Assembly: GCA_016630955.3 (NCBI GenBank)
Contig: CM050001.1
Coordinates: forward strand, 310,001 to 374,000
From: Didymella arachidicola
Taxonomy: Eukaryota > Ascomycota > Dothideomycetes > Pleosporales > Didymellaceae
Direction of reading: 5' to 3'
DNA length: 64,000 nucleotides
Each line of letters begins with the position of its first letter. Within the stretch, counting starts at the first letter, position 1. Made by a program: the position numbers and the translations under genes. Under the pieces are notes generated by a model. It was not told the DNA's origin. It saw nothing but the letters and a program-made list of their open reading frames with translations, and ran no database searches. Shown one piece after another: positions 10,591-22,485 of the stretch.

Positions 10591-11305
10591 CTACTGCTTG
10601 ACCTCATCGGCTGTCTTCTTCGCCTGCTGTTTCCCCTTGTTCCAGTACTCGACCGCGAAGTTGAACGCATCGTGCGCAACCTTCAGCTCGGTGCTGATGC
10701 CTGCCTTGACTGTCTTGACAAGACCCTCGGGGCCCTGCGTCTTCTGGTACTCATCTTGGTATGCGCCGAACAGGTAGTTGACGGGCGAGAAGGCGAGTTC
10801 CTTCAGCTTGGTTGTGTCTTCCTTGACGATAGGGACGCGCTGCTCCAGCTTGGAGAGTGAGGAGTCGCCTAGCTCGTCCGCGCGCAGAAGGTACGGCGAG
10901 ATGTACGAGTATGGAGTCTTGAGGTAGGGGTGGAAGGGTGCGACGAAGGACTTGTATGTGTTGTTGAACAGCGCGAGTGACTTGGCGCCATACGGGTTGG
11001 ACTTGTAGAACTCGACTGAGTCGTGGACGACAGGGTACGAGTGCAGATGCTGTTGCGTATTAGTCCATGCCTGGCATTCACGATATCGCCGTTTCGTGTT
11101 GATGTTGGCGTTACACATGACGTCCTCAAGACAGCTGATTGGGCGGTTGAGGCCGCGCCAGAACGTTCTTGTGTAAACTTTACAGGTCTCGCGGGGGAAT
11201 ACGTACCGAGAGGACTCTAGATGATGGTGTCTCACCGTTGGTCAAGGGGGCACTGTCGTTGCTCATGTCTCCGTTTGTGGTAGACTCTTCAGCGTGTGGT
11301 GACAT
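10591..11305 (-). CDS. CAP20-like perilipin, lipid-droplet coat protein, 2 exons
   Basis: Exon 1 is 11305-11207 and exon 2 is 11049-10591, with a 157-nt phase-0 intron (GTACGT...CAACAG, and an ACTAAT branch-point-like word just upstream of the acceptor). The product is 185 aa. It begins with a polar Ser/Thr-rich leader (MSPHAEESTTNG), then YPVVHDSVEFYKSNPYGAKS and the helical segment ending in HPYLKTPYSYISPYLLRAD. These match the fungal perilipin family (MPL1/CAP20, about 180 aa). Family members coat lipid droplets and control triglyceride turnover; in plant pathogens CAP20 is linked to appressorium function. The C-terminal half is amphipathic and Lys-rich. The long 5' region suggests its own regulation. 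Confidence 0.88.
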
Positions 11306-13768
11306 GAAGTCTTGTGATTGTCTTGCGGTGGTGTCGTGAAAGGTAGGATAAATGCTGCGGAGCTGTCAGGAAGGAACAGGCTACGGCCACGACAGAAGTG
11401 GTGTCAGGGGATAATTTTCGATTCGTCCCAACATACCTGTTTATATGCGGGATGCTCGTGAAAGCGCGATGATGTCTGTGCTGAAAGCGGCGCCTGGTGT
11501 CAGTAAAACTGTTGGACTAACATGTGAAAGCGGGCTGCAGCGTCACGCTATCGATAAGAAAGGAAGCTTCAGCCTTACTGTCGTTCTTTCCTCTTGACGA
11601 TAGATTAGGACGAGATGATGTTCACAGCTGCATCGGTGTGATGATAGTGGTTTAAAGAGATTGTCTCCACCCATTCTCTACTTCCGCTACGCACGCGATC
11701 TACTGTCAGGACAGGAATGTCGTGACATTAGGTGCTACATTGGTGGACCAACAAGGGCTACCTGGCATGTGAAAGAGAGTTTTAGTTAGTACCGATAAGG
11801 TCTCCACTGGCGCCTCGCTCCGTTGGTGCTCTTGCGATGGTTGAGTGAAGGTGCCCAATCATCGTGAAGGCCAGACGTGCATATCGGTGCGCTCTGCGCT
11901 GCCTCAGGATGATGCGACGAGGCAATCCCCAATGATGGAAGCGAGCATACGTAAAGCTATCCACAGCGCTCCATCCGTAATTAATGATAATCGAATGCTG
12001 CCACTCCTCAAACATTCCGATAGTTGTCCTGTATCCAGCATCTGGCTTGCCGTGCGGAACATCCGTAACTACCTACCGCCGGAGAAGCAACCTCCAGCGA
12101 TGGCTGGACTTACAGTTGTCTCGAGGGAGTGGCTTTCTGATGTAGAGTCTTGGAATGAACGAAGACATGCGTGGCGCTCACCTCCATACACGAACCGTGG
12201 TGCGTAATCAGGTTCAATTAGCTGCCATACGTCTTATCAGGGAGGCATTGAGCAACCGTTGACTGCCTCGGGACGATTTACCGGACCCCAGCAGGCGCGT
12301 ACAAGTGCATTGCATCGCACGTCGTGCCACTCGTCAACGGTCGTTGTTGAGGTGCCTAGAGCGCAATTCGATGTGGTGGAACATGTGAAAGAGGCGTCCC
12401 ACATTGATGATGTCGGCATTCGGGTAGTACGCCGTTGGACCTATCATGGGCTCGATTCTTGCACTGCTACCACGTCTGAGCTCGCAGGGTGGCATTGCGG
12501 CTCTGAAGGATGCTTGGCCACCCAATATAGACCTTCTCCAATTCTCGGTCATTGAAAATACGTCCGCGAGCCTGACAGCCCTTATCAAATGCTGCCGAGC
12601 ACATTGCTACCTCGGCCTGGCCAAGCTTTCCAACGTTCGAAACGGCGCACGCACAAGCAATATCTGCGTCCAGGTACACGCAGCCATAACGTGACACCGC
12701 GCTCGTGAGAGGGGCTGGGCATTTCCAGCGTATCTGTCGAGTGGCTAAGCGAGCTCAGCAGGCGTTGACGATCGGCGACCTACAAAGTTTAGTCGAACGA
12801 CATGTGCATCGCTTGACAGGGACGAAAATATTGGCATGCAGTGTGGAGCGGGGTGCTGACTGCAGCAGTGGAGTAGTGAGTCCGCCTGCACTTCATGCTT
12901 TCCGCGGTGCTCGAAGAGGAAGTTGAAAGCAGGCGGAGAGCTGGGTCTTCAAAGGCGAACCTGCGCGATCCTGCTGACAGAATGAAGGCGCAGGCTCCCC
13001 TCTCGAAGGACCCACGTCATATCAAAGTTACACCAGCTGACGTGCAGGGCTACACCATAGATTTCGACCTTAACTTTGATGTATACTAGATTGTGGGTCG
13101 ATACTTCGCACAGGAAGTCCTGTTTTCCACTCATCTACAAGGCGGCTGTGGCCAGTGTGTGCATGCGCGGTGCAATCGTATGGCGGAGGTATGATGCCAA
13201 AGAATGGCACTATGCCTCCGCGTGAGGTTCTGGAAAATGACATTTACTATTGCAAGAGGTGTGATACCCCCCTTAGGTCAGCTCACGATGGCGAAGCTTT
13301 CGTCTGATCGAGAACCTCATCGATAACGAAAAGTTCCGACGCCTACGTATGATCTCGACGGAGCAGTGGGAATCTGGAAAGAAGATCTGTGAAGGGGATT
13401 GGTGTCTTTCGCATATTGAGAGCCTCCTGAGAAGTGCTTGATGATCCCGAACCACCTCCAGACATAGACAAGCTCTGGTCAACCTACAGCAGTGGCAGGC
13501 TACTGACAATTTGGAGCACCTTGTTAGTCATAGGATCCAGCTAGAGCACAAGTCCTTTGGGAACCTGGTCTAAAGCAACGGTTGGGGAACCTTTACCGGC
13601 ATATTAGACATCTTCTGTATCCCTGCTGGAGAAGTTCGCATGGGACCAGTGACCAGTGACTGCTTGCGGCCGATGGACTATTTGCGATCAATCATCCCAC
13701 GGCAGAGCAACCATAAAGACTCATCGAAACTGCCGCAGCCACAAACCATACGATGATAACGATAGGTA
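11306..13768. other. Long gene-poor region upstream of element 1
   Basis: 2.46 kb between the perilipin gene and the first transposon. Short ORFs occur (notably on the minus strand at 12334-12697), but I recognise no family and cannot connect them by convincing splice sites. It may hold the perilipin promoter plus decayed sequence. Confidence 0.45.
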
Positions 13769-15631
13769 ACGTCCGTACTAGTCTTGTGGAACGCCTGCTC
13801 TAGTGGAACGCTTTTGCCAAGACTCTCCCCCATCATACTACATTATGCCCTAGAACGCTGCACTCTGCGCCTATTTGGGCTGTAACACGCTGTAATATTA
13901 CTTAGAGACTAATTCTACATCATTCTTACACGTTCGCGCGTTGTGCCCACTCTCTCCACACGTTCCACAGCGTTGTTGTGTTGGCTCGCCTCCTTCAGCG
14001 CGCACCCTCTTTTTGGGCTTCTTACCATCACTACACGCGCCAAACTCCTTTAAAGCAGTTAATCGCTGCGCCTCTCTAACCGTCATACTCCCTCCTGACT
14101 GTATCTTCTTTCTTTTGTGCGATTTACGCTCTGTTGCAGCTGCTAGGGCCTCTTGAAGCTGAGCGTTTTCCTTCAACAAAGCTAGCTCGTACACCACACC
14201 CTTTGCCCCCTTTAGGAAGTGCTCAGACGCGCTGGTAGTAGACGTTGGTAAGCTACGAAAGTGACTCTTGTACTTGTTTTGAATTAGAATTGATTGCAAA
14301 TTAAATTCATTTACGTTCTTTGGGGTTTGGGACTGCCAGGGCTCGTTGTTGGTGGGGAGTGGTGGTGATGGAGTCCGCAGCTTCACATTAAGGGTCGATA
14401 TGACCCGTTGTGGGTCAAAAGGGACCAATCCAGCCCCTCGGAACCCTCCCTGGATGTTGCTAGGGGTAATAGTCGCATCGTATGCAGCTTTGAGGCATAC
14501 TAGGAACGCCTGCTTGTCTATGTGGTTGATCCGGTTGCGTGAGAGCCTGTTGACCTGATGCCCGTACTCCTGCTTCAAAGGGGCAAAACAACCCACGTCA
14601 AGTGGCTGCAAGAGGTGCGATGAGTGCGCAGGCATTTTAAGAGTCACAATATTGTTCTCTCTGCAGTATTGGGTGAATGCTGCTGCCTGGTGGCTCTCAT
14701 GGCCGTCTACAAGTAGCAAACGGTGGGTCCCATGGGTACGCTCCTTGGTATGCCTGTTAAAGTGCTTTAACCAGTCAAGACCAAGCCCGTTGTTAGTCCA
14801 GCCGTTCTCAGAGACCCCAATTACCCAGTCCTAAGGCAGGTCTTTGTTCTTAGTCCATCTAGTCTGGTGATCTTTGCCTTTGAGGATAATAAAGGGTGGG
14901 ATAGCCCAGCCTGTAGCATTCACGCCTAAAATCAACGTAGTCCACTCTTTACTGCCTGGCTGGACCTGCTTTGCTCGTCCTGGGTTCTCTGCGTCTGCAA
15001 CTACTGCTCCAGGGGTAATCTGACCCATTGCAAAGCCAGTCTCGTCAAAGTTGTACGTGTCTTCGTCCACGATGCCGTACTTGGCTTTGACATTAGCTAC
15101 AAGGTCAAACCAGCCTTGTATCAACTCAGGATCCTCGCAGAGGGCTCTCTTGTAGTCGTACTTGCGATTAAACTTCGCTTTGAGCCTTGGTTGACGCTTA
15201 ACGAAGTTATTGGGCCAGTCCCGCCCAACAGGGGCCATTCCGCGCTCTTCTCGCAGTATATTGGCCATATCAGCCACATCTGACAAGCGAGGGGGTGCTC
15301 CTCGCTGTATGAGGTAAAGAACGTGATCAACGACCGCTTCCTCCTCGTGCTCATCCAGATACCGTCGGCTAGGCATGGAATCAGCTCTTGAGGGCTGTCC
15401 GGCGCGTCGTCGGCTTAGGGTGCTTTGTTGTACGTTATAGATAGCTGCAGCGCGTCGCAGGGAGAGATTCGCGTCTTGTTTGAGAGCTAAGAGCGCAAGC
15501 TGTATCTGACACTCGTTTGACGCGTTTATTTGGCGTTGGTTGGTGGGCATTGAGATAATGTTGGTATTATGGTGTGGTCTTGGCAAAAGCGTTCCACTAG
15601 AGCAGGCGTTCCACAAGACTAGTACAGACGT
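13769..15631 (-). mobile_element. Fot1/pogo-like transposon, element 1 (1863 bp)
   Basis: The element is bounded by TA at 13767-13768 and TA at 15632-15633. Its 55-bp terminal inverted repeats (13769-13823 and 15577-15631) start ACGTC, differ at one base, and each contain the word GTGGAACGC twice. It carries one transposase gene on the minus strand. Size and TA duplication fit the Fot1/pogo branch of the Tc1/mariner superfamily. Confidence 0.95.
13898..15550 (-). pseudogene. Transposase of element 1, one premature stop
   Basis: Starting from the ATG at 15550 the frame encodes about 550 aa with a single in-frame TAG at 14831-14833 and no frameshift. Regions in order: N-terminal psq-like helix-turn-helix (LSLRRAAAIYNVQQSTL), CENP-B-type HTH, then the DDE domain with first Asp in YNFDETGF, second in LLVDGHESH and third in LLQPLDVGCF. 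Asp2-Asp3 spacing is 35 (DD35D). The C-terminus has a CCHC knuckle (CGTCGESGHNARTC). The related element 6 has Lys-Asp-Trp where this one has stop-Asp-Trp, so the lost codon was AAG or CAG. A single nonsense change is enough to inactivate it. Confidence 0.92.
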
Positions 15632-16367
15632 TACAACCAAAGTTGAACACCTTCTACGAGAGCCCTTGTTTTCCTGTCTCTGCACATAGTTCTGTCGCAG
15701 ATTTTTGTTGACCAATGGAAAAAATAAGGAGAAGTTAAAGAGCTTATACTCGAAAAGGCCGCACCGAAGTCATATAAATAGATGTTAAAGCATTGGAATA
15801 TTTATAACCCATGGAACACTGACTTTACCAAGTCTGCGTGTTGCTTAGCTGATTGGTCCCACTGACGTATTATGCCGACCGCGACTATCGCAATAGCGAT
15901 CTAACTTCTTCAATAACGCAAATTCGATGGGAGTGTCCACAAATGTTCGTTCGCTTTCGCTGGCTGGCAGTATGTGAACCTCCCAGGTAACCCCACCGCT
16001 GTCATTCTGAACATCCGTCACACTACCAGGTATGGAAATGGATGGACGAAATAGTTATTGTAGTCGCTGTCGCTAAAGGCTATTCTAAGTATGTCGTTGA
16101 GGCTCACAAGTTCTCTGCACGGACCCGAGTTCTATTACACATGCAAGAGACACTGAGGATACATAAGTCCGCGATTCATCTTCACGCAGCATGAAATTCC
16201 GGACTCAGAGTGGTCTCTAATCTATTGTTATATGATGGGAAGTGTATGATAGTCGCTACGGCCAGTTTCCTTGCTCAGCCGACCATTGCGACACATTATG
16301 GTAAAGCAGAGAGAAGAAGGGCCCAGATATCGAAAAGAGTTCTTGTATGATACTAGCTGATCAATTA
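15632..16367. other. Spacer between elements 1 and 2
   Basis: 736 bp without a recognisable gene or transposon terminus; probably old intergenic DNA between two independent insertions. Confidence 0.5.
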
Positions 16368-18223
16368 ACGTGTTTTACAAGCGAGTCGTCAATACAAGCG
16401 AGTCGTCAGCCCCACCAACTCTGTGCACCTCTTAACGCGTATATCTTAACAACGCAATAGTAAAGTATCTAGAAATTGATAGAGTAGATTAAGCAGTAGC
16501 TACAGCCTCTTTCTTGCATGTACGTGAGTTGTGCCCAGTCTCCCTACACGTCTTACAGCGCGCCAGAGCCTGGCGGCTAAGGCCTGATCGCTCTCCTCCA
16601 TGACGCTCCTCACGAGCAAGCTGCTGATCTGCCTCACGTTGAGCAAGTATATCCTCTCCAGTCCCCTTTGTTAACACTCCTTGCTTCTGTATACGCTTCT
16701 TCTTGCGCTCCCTACGCTTTGACGCTGCTTTGTTAGCCCTCTCAAGGCTAGCAATCCTTTCCTTCATCAGCTCAGCTGAGAGGATCATCATCTCAGCTCC
16801 TTTCTTAAGCTGGTCTATCTTCTCAATTATAGAAGCTGGTGACGAGCTCTTGTGCTGGCGTATGCGCTCACGAATTAGGCTTGATTGAGCCTCAAGCTCG
16901 CGGGCGTTGCTTGGAGTACGAGCCTCCCAGAGAGCCTCTGTGAGAGCCGCTGGTGGAGTAGGTGTACGTAGCTGTACGTCTAGCTTTGAGAGGACAGCCT
17001 CTGGCTGATAAGGTACTAGACCTGCTCCCCGGAAGGCTGAGCAGATATTGACTGGCGTGAACGATCGATTAAAGGCTGCCTTAAACGCAGGCAGAAACTC
17101 AAGCTTGGTGATGTGGTTGATGTGGTTGCGCATCAGGCTCTCTACCTCACGACTATAGGCGCGCTTTAACGGCGAGAAGCAGCCAACGTCAAGGGGCTGG
17201 AGTAGGTGAGAGGAGTGAGGTGGCATACAGAGCGTGTAGATGTTGTGCTCCTTGCAGAGCTCCTGGAATCCAAGAGAGTGGTGGCTCTCGTGGCCGTCAA
17301 GGATAAGTAGGCGCCGCGCTCCTACTACACGAGCCTGAGTGTGAGCGTTAAAGTGCTTCAGCCACTCTACCCCAAGCTCGTTATTTGTCCAGCCATTGTC
17401 GCTAACCGCAATTGCCCAGTTGCGTGGGATCTCTGTCTCCTCATATCAGGCAGAGAGGTGGTACTTGCCAGCAAAGATTAGGAACGGTGGGACTGACCAG
17501 CCAGCAGCGTTGATAGCTGCTATTACTGTCACCCACTCACGGTCGCCAGGCTGAACAGTCTTTGGCCTGCCTCTCCTCTCTGATCCTGTCACAACAAGCT
17601 GCGTTGTGATCTTGCCCATCATAAAGCCAGCCTCGTCAAAGTTGTAGACGTCTTCGTCGCAGATGCCGTACTTGGCCTTTGTCTGCTCTACAAGCTGAAA
17701 CCAGCCTTGGATAAGGACAGGATCCTCGCATAGAGCTCTCTGCCTGTCATACGCTCGGTTGAAACGCGTTGTAAGACTCTCTGTACGCTTAACAAAGTTG
17801 CGCGGCCAGTAAACGCCAACCTGACTAGCACTGCGTGCAGCCAGCAGTCTATTAGCCATATCACGTACAGCTGCGTACGTAGGCGCAAATCCACGTAGAT
17901 CTAGATCAAGTATGTATTTAACAATCACCTCCTCTTCTAGCTGGGTAAGCTTCTTTGAGTTGGGCTGGCAATCGCGTCGGGCAGGCTTCCCAGCGCGTCG
18001 GTCGCGCATTGTCATACGAGGGACGTTAAAAGGCTAGAGCAGCGCGGCTTTCAGACTGAATCTGCTTTGAAACAATAGAATTAATAGCAAGCTGAACATC
18101 AGCTTCATTTGATAGTACTTGAGGGGCATAGCGTTGAGGCATGATGAAAAGACTTAAGGTGGTTGATCAAAGTTGGTGGGGCTGACGACTCGCTTGTATT
18201 GACGACTCGCTTGTAAAACACGT
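16368..18223 (-). mobile_element. Fot1/pogo-like transposon, element 2 (1856 bp)
   Basis: Flanked by TA at 16366-16367 and 18224-18225. The 53-bp terminal inverted repeats (16368-16420, 18171-18223) start ACGTGTTTTA and contain ACAAGCGAGTCGTCA twice in tandem. One transposase gene lies on the minus strand. It is the same protein family as elements 1 and 6 but has different TIRs, so it is a separate lineage. Confidence 0.95.
16489..18142 (-). pseudogene. Transposase of element 2, frameshift plus stop
   Basis: The reading begins at the ATG at 18142 and meets a one-base frameshift near 18028-18032 in a TTTT run, inside the N-terminal helix-turn-helix (RAALAF then NVPRMTMRDRRAG). It then runs open to a TGA at 17446-17448 and continues in the same frame to 16489. 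The TGA sits where element 6 has Trp (AWYVNN), so it is a Trp-to-stop change. DDE residues are still readable: YNFDEAGF, LLILDGHESH, LLQPLDVGCF. The C-terminus has the CCHC knuckle CKTCRETGHNSRTC. Two lesions make it a pseudogene. Confidence 0.92.
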
Positions 18224-18248
18224 TATGTAAGAGGAGCGAGAAGATATA

Positions 18249-20370
18249 CAGTGTCTGTGCGCGTGCCGCCCATGTTCGCGTGCCGCCCACCCCAACCACT
18301 TTACGCAGTGTAGACAGATGGAGCTGTAGAGCCACGCACAATAGCTATCATCGCAAGAAAATTTGGAGCAGCACTCCATTAACTATCCTAATTAATTCCC
18401 CGGCTCAAACTTTTTGCGTTGAGCGATTTTGCGGCCACGGCTGTCGTATGTAGGTGGAGGTGTTGGGGAACGCGCCGTAGCAACAAGACGACTACGCGCA
18501 GCTGCAGCACCACGACCCTGCTTCTTTCTAGGTGCTGCAGACTGTGAAGATTTCCGATTGCCTCTTTGGGTCAGTTGTATAGCTTCTGCAGTATCGCGCT
18601 CTTGCTTTTGACGCTCTCGTTCAGCTTTGCGTTTAGCTGCTTCCTCGCGCTTCAGCTGGGCTCGCTCAGCAGCCTCCTTTCTCCTCGTTGCAGCAGCAGC
18701 TTTCTTCTCAGCATCAAGCTTTTGCTTTAGCTTCCTGTTAGACTCACGGAGCTCTCGCTCAGTATATTTGCGGAGCTCGTCGTCCCTCTCCTCCTGCTTA
18801 AATACGTTCTGAAGGTGTTAAGCCTCATTTACACCCCGGGGAGAGTACCATTGTGTCTTTGAGCGAGTCTCTTTGCGCTAAATAAGCGGCAGAGGCTTGC
18901 TCTTTGCAGACTTGCTCTTTGCGTGACTGAGAGCATCTTGTAAGTTGTCCCTCTCCATCTTCAGCAGCTCGTTTTGGTTCGTAAGCTGGTGAAGGGTTTG
19001 CCGCAGCTCCTTTGCCTCATCCGCAGTCGGGTCCTGCACCGATTGCCGCCAAATCCTGTCATTTCGTCGCCAGTCGTCAGCTTCATTGAAGGCTTGTGCT
19101 GCAGCTGCCTCTGCTTGGCTGGGGGTAAAGCGGTTGAGTATCACGTTGGGGTTGAGCGGAGCGATCCCCACTGCTTCAAATGAGCGGAGAACAAGCTTTT
19201 CAGTAAATGTTTGCGTCCAGGCTTACCAGAAGATCTTGAAGAAATCACCTTTCTTAATTGGCGTTAAGCCTTGGCTGTTGTGGAGGTGATTCGCAAGAAC
19301 TGTAGAGTAGTTGGTTGCTAATGGCGAGAAGCATACCACATCGAGCGGCTGCAGAGTGTGGGTACTGTGCGGAGGATATATAAGTACCAATATGCGCTCC
19401 TTAGCACAATGGGATAGAAAGTCCATCGTTATATGGCTGCTGTGCCCATCCATAATCAAGAGCCGCCATTTTCTTCGAGCTTTCTCTTTTGTAAGTGGGT
19501 TGAACACCTGCTCAACCTAGCCTAAGCCTGCGTCGTCGTTCGACCAGCCAGAGGGGGAGACTGCGGTATAGACTAAGTGCTTTTTCTTGTCAATATCGCT
19601 CACCCAGTTCGATTGCACGTTTGTGGAGTCAGTCTGAATTATAAGGCTTAGGGGAAGAGCTGTACCATCGCCACACACACATGCTATAAGCGTGATCCAT
19701 TCGCGGCTGCCATCATGAGAGCTCTGCCGAGCGTGCTTGCGCTTGAACGAAGCTTTGCTAAACACCCTCTTCTGCTTGCCAATAACGCCTGCCATGAAGC
19801 CTTTCTCGTCCATATTATACGTATGCCGAGGCTCGATGGAGTACTTGTTTATTTGGTGCGTCAGAAGGTCGAAGTACGCCTTGTACTTACCCTAGGAGTC
19901 AGCGGCGTGACGATTGGCAGCTATGGGAGAGGCCCATCGGTTCGAAAGCACATCGCGGTGTCGCTGGAGGAAGTGCGTAACCTAAGTCTCAGAGACCTCA
20001 ACATGGGCTATTCCGCGTACAAAATTCTTCATCATCTCTCTTGTAGGAGGAAAGTGTCGCTCTGTGAGCCCTATAATGTACTGCACAAGGTCATCCTCCT
20101 GTCGTGGTGTTACTTTGCGCTGCCTGACGTTCTTAGTAGTGACATCCACCTGAACACCTCGGTGACGGCGCGACAGCGTTGAACGATCACAACGCGCATC
20201 CTTTGCGATCCTGCGATAGGATATCTTTTTGTTAGGCTTCAAATTATCGATCTGCCGCAGTGCATCATTAATTCCGGGCATTGTTGTGGTGGGCGCACGA
20301 ATCAAAAGTATGGTGTTGCACAGTTGGGGTGGGCGGCACGCGAACATGGGCAGCACGCGCACAGACACAT
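18249..20370 (-). mobile_element. Fot1/pogo-like transposon, element 3 (2122 bp), first of the back-to-back array
   Basis: Flanked by TA at 18247-18248 and 20371-20372. The 48-bp terminal inverted repeats (18249-18296, 20323-20370) match except at the outer two bases and two inner positions, and each holds CGCGTGCCGCCCA twice. Its right-hand TA is also the left-hand TA of element 4. The transposase lies on the minus strand. Confidence 0.93.
18392..20281 (-). pseudogene. Transposase of element 3, six premature stops
   Basis: The frame from ATG 20281 to the stop at 18392 is 630 codons, exactly the length of the intact gene in element 5, and has no frameshift. It is broken by stops at 19982, 19892, 19517, 19223, 18878 and 18818 (lowest coordinate of each). 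Three fall where sister copies have Trp (SDSWVT, ADSWGKY, LAWLEQVF); the others fit Gln. The DDE motifs are YNMDEKGF, LLIMDGHSSH and LQPLDVVCF. The tail is a Lys/Glu/Arg-rich coiled coil ending in the family motif SRGRKI...KF. The pattern is C-to-T type damage, not random decay. Confidence 0.92.
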
Positions 20371-20372
20371 TA

Positions 20373-22483
20373 CTGTCCGTGCACTCGTAACGCGCATGCG
20401 CCGTAACGCGCATTCCGCCACCCCGACCATCTCATCTTGCACCCCCAATATCTCAACGCCACAATGTCGCTAGAGGGAGCCGTAACAGAGAGACGTGCAG
20501 CAGATACAGACAAATCTATCCCGTATACTCATTTGGCTGAAAAAATATGGTGTTGTGCGCTTAACTTTGACGCGCCGAGAGCAGGGCTTGAGCGTGTCGC
20601 GTGAAGAGAAGGCCATTGCACAACGATTGCTTACGCCCACACAAGAGGAGGAGCTTGCAGAGTATGTAGAAGGGCTTACTAAGCGTCACTTGCCACCAAC
20701 AAGGACAATGATCAAGGATTTTGCCTCTGAGATAGCTGGAAAGGAGCCGTCAGATAGCTGGGTTACCGACTTCCTGCACCGTAACCGCGACCACCTTATC
20801 TCTTAATGGGCCACCGCCATGGACTCTGATCAACACACGGCTGATAGCTGGGGAAAGTATAAGCAGTACTTTGACCTTATGCACCGCAAGATGCAGCAAT
20901 ACTTAATCTAGCCAGAGAACACGTACAATATGGATAAGAAGGGCTTCGCTATTGGGAAGATCTCTAAGTCAAAACGGGTGTTTAGCAAGCCTCTGTACAA
21001 GCAAAAGCATAGTCGCTAAGCCTCTCAAGATGGAAATCGTGAGTGGATTACACTCCTCTTATGCATCTGCGGTGATGGGAGCTGGCTGCCGCCAGGTCTT
21101 ATATACGCGGCTGAGACTTAGAACATTCAATCGAGCTGGGTGGATGATCTGTATAAGGACACACACTTAGTATTTACTGCTGTCTCTCTTTCTGGCTGGA
21201 CAAACGATGACGCAGCGCTCAGCTGGCTTGAGCAGATCTTTAATCGCTTCACCAAGCGCAAGTGCAGGAGAAGGTACCGTCTACTTATAGTTGACGGTCA
21301 TGGGAGCCATCTGACGATGCGGTTTGTCAGGTTCTGCGACCTTAACAAGATCATGATAGCTGTGTACCCTCCACACAGTACCCACACTCTGCAGCCGTTA
21401 GATGTGGTCTGCTTCAGCCCGTTGGCAGGAAACTATAGCAAAGCCCTCACGAAACATCTTCACAATGTCCAGGGCTTAGTGCCAATAAAGAAAGGCAACT
21501 TTTTTCGCCTTTTCTAGCAAGCCTGGGTAGAAACATTGACTGAGAAGCTTATACTCAGCGCCTTCAAACACTGGTTTAATACCGTACGATCCCAACGTTA
21601 TACTCAATAAGTTCGCCACAGACGAGGATGAGCCTAGAACACCTAAGCCTGTTCGAAGAGTATATAATGGGAAGGATTGGCGTACAGTTGATAGGCATCT
21701 GCAGGCCTGTGTAAAGGATAAGTACTCATCTGACGCAGTGATCGTGCGGGAGACCCTTCACCATCTCTCTATCCAGAACCAGCTTCTTCAGATGGAAAAT
21801 CTCAGGCTTCGAGAAGCTCTCAACCAGCAGAAGAAGGGTAATAAAAGAGGCAGAGCTTTGCCCTTGATCCAGCGGCAATCCTGGGATGGGGAGACTCAGT
21901 GGTGGTCTTCTTCACGAGTGGATGAAGCCCAACGTCTATTGGATGAAGCAGATGAGACAGAGAAGGCAGAGGAGATTAGAAAATCTAATGTGGCTGAGCT
22001 TCGTGAGACTACTCGTAAGCACAATCAAAAGCTTGATGCTGAGAAGGCAGAGAAGCGAGAGAGAGAGAAGAAGGAGAGGGATGAAAGGAGGGCAGAGGAG
22101 CGCTGGCAGATTGATGCACGCAAGGCAGAGCGCGCGCGCAAGAAGGAGGAGAAAGACCGTGAAAAAGCATCACAAGCTGCTCAAAAAGGCAAGAGGAAGC
22201 TCCCACAGCAACAGGGAGTCAAGAAGAAGCAAAATCGTGGTGATGCGGCTGCTCAAAGTGGTGTGGTTCCTCATGAGCCGCTCTCTGCACCTCCGCCAAC
22301 ACTTAACAGTCGCGGCCGCAAAATACTTCAGCCACGCAAGTTTTAGTAGCGAATCTTATTGTATAGGCCTTTAAATCACTCCACCAAAAAACGTAGTTAA
22401 GATAGCTTTTGTGCGTGGCTTGATAACCTCATCTGTGTAGGTGCTTAATAAGGCCGATAGTGCGCGTTATGGCGCACGGACAG
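20373..22483 (+). mobile_element. Fot1/pogo-like transposon, element 4 (2111 bp), asymmetric ends
   Basis: Flanked by TA at 20371-20372 (shared with element 3) and 22484-22485 (shared with element 5). The left end starts CTGTCCGTGC and has two copies of CGTAACGCGCAT; the right end (22452-22483, reversed) starts with the same ten bases but keeps only one copy of the inner motif. The transposase is on the plus strand. Confidence 0.88.
20464..22346 (+). pseudogene. Transposase of element 4, stops and frameshifts
   Basis: Starts at ATG 20464 (MSLEGAV). There is a one-base insertion in the A-run near 20542-20547 (before KYGVVRLTLTRR), stops at 20804, 20909, 21017, 21119 and 21515, and a second frameshift near 21570 (FKH then GLIPYDPNVILNKF). 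The last part runs open to 22346. DDE landmarks are YNMDKKGF, LLIVDGHGSH and LQPLDVVCF. The 20804 TAA stands where element 5 has Gln, and the 21515 TAG where element 7 has Trp. The tail is a long charged coiled coil ending SRGRKILQPRKF, the same motif as in elements 3, 5 and 7. Confidence 0.9.
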
Positions 22484-22485
22484 TA

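Noticed and set aside
12334..12697. Minus-strand ORFs considered as an exon pair of an unknown gene
   Set aside because: No family signal, no convincing splice junction between the frames.
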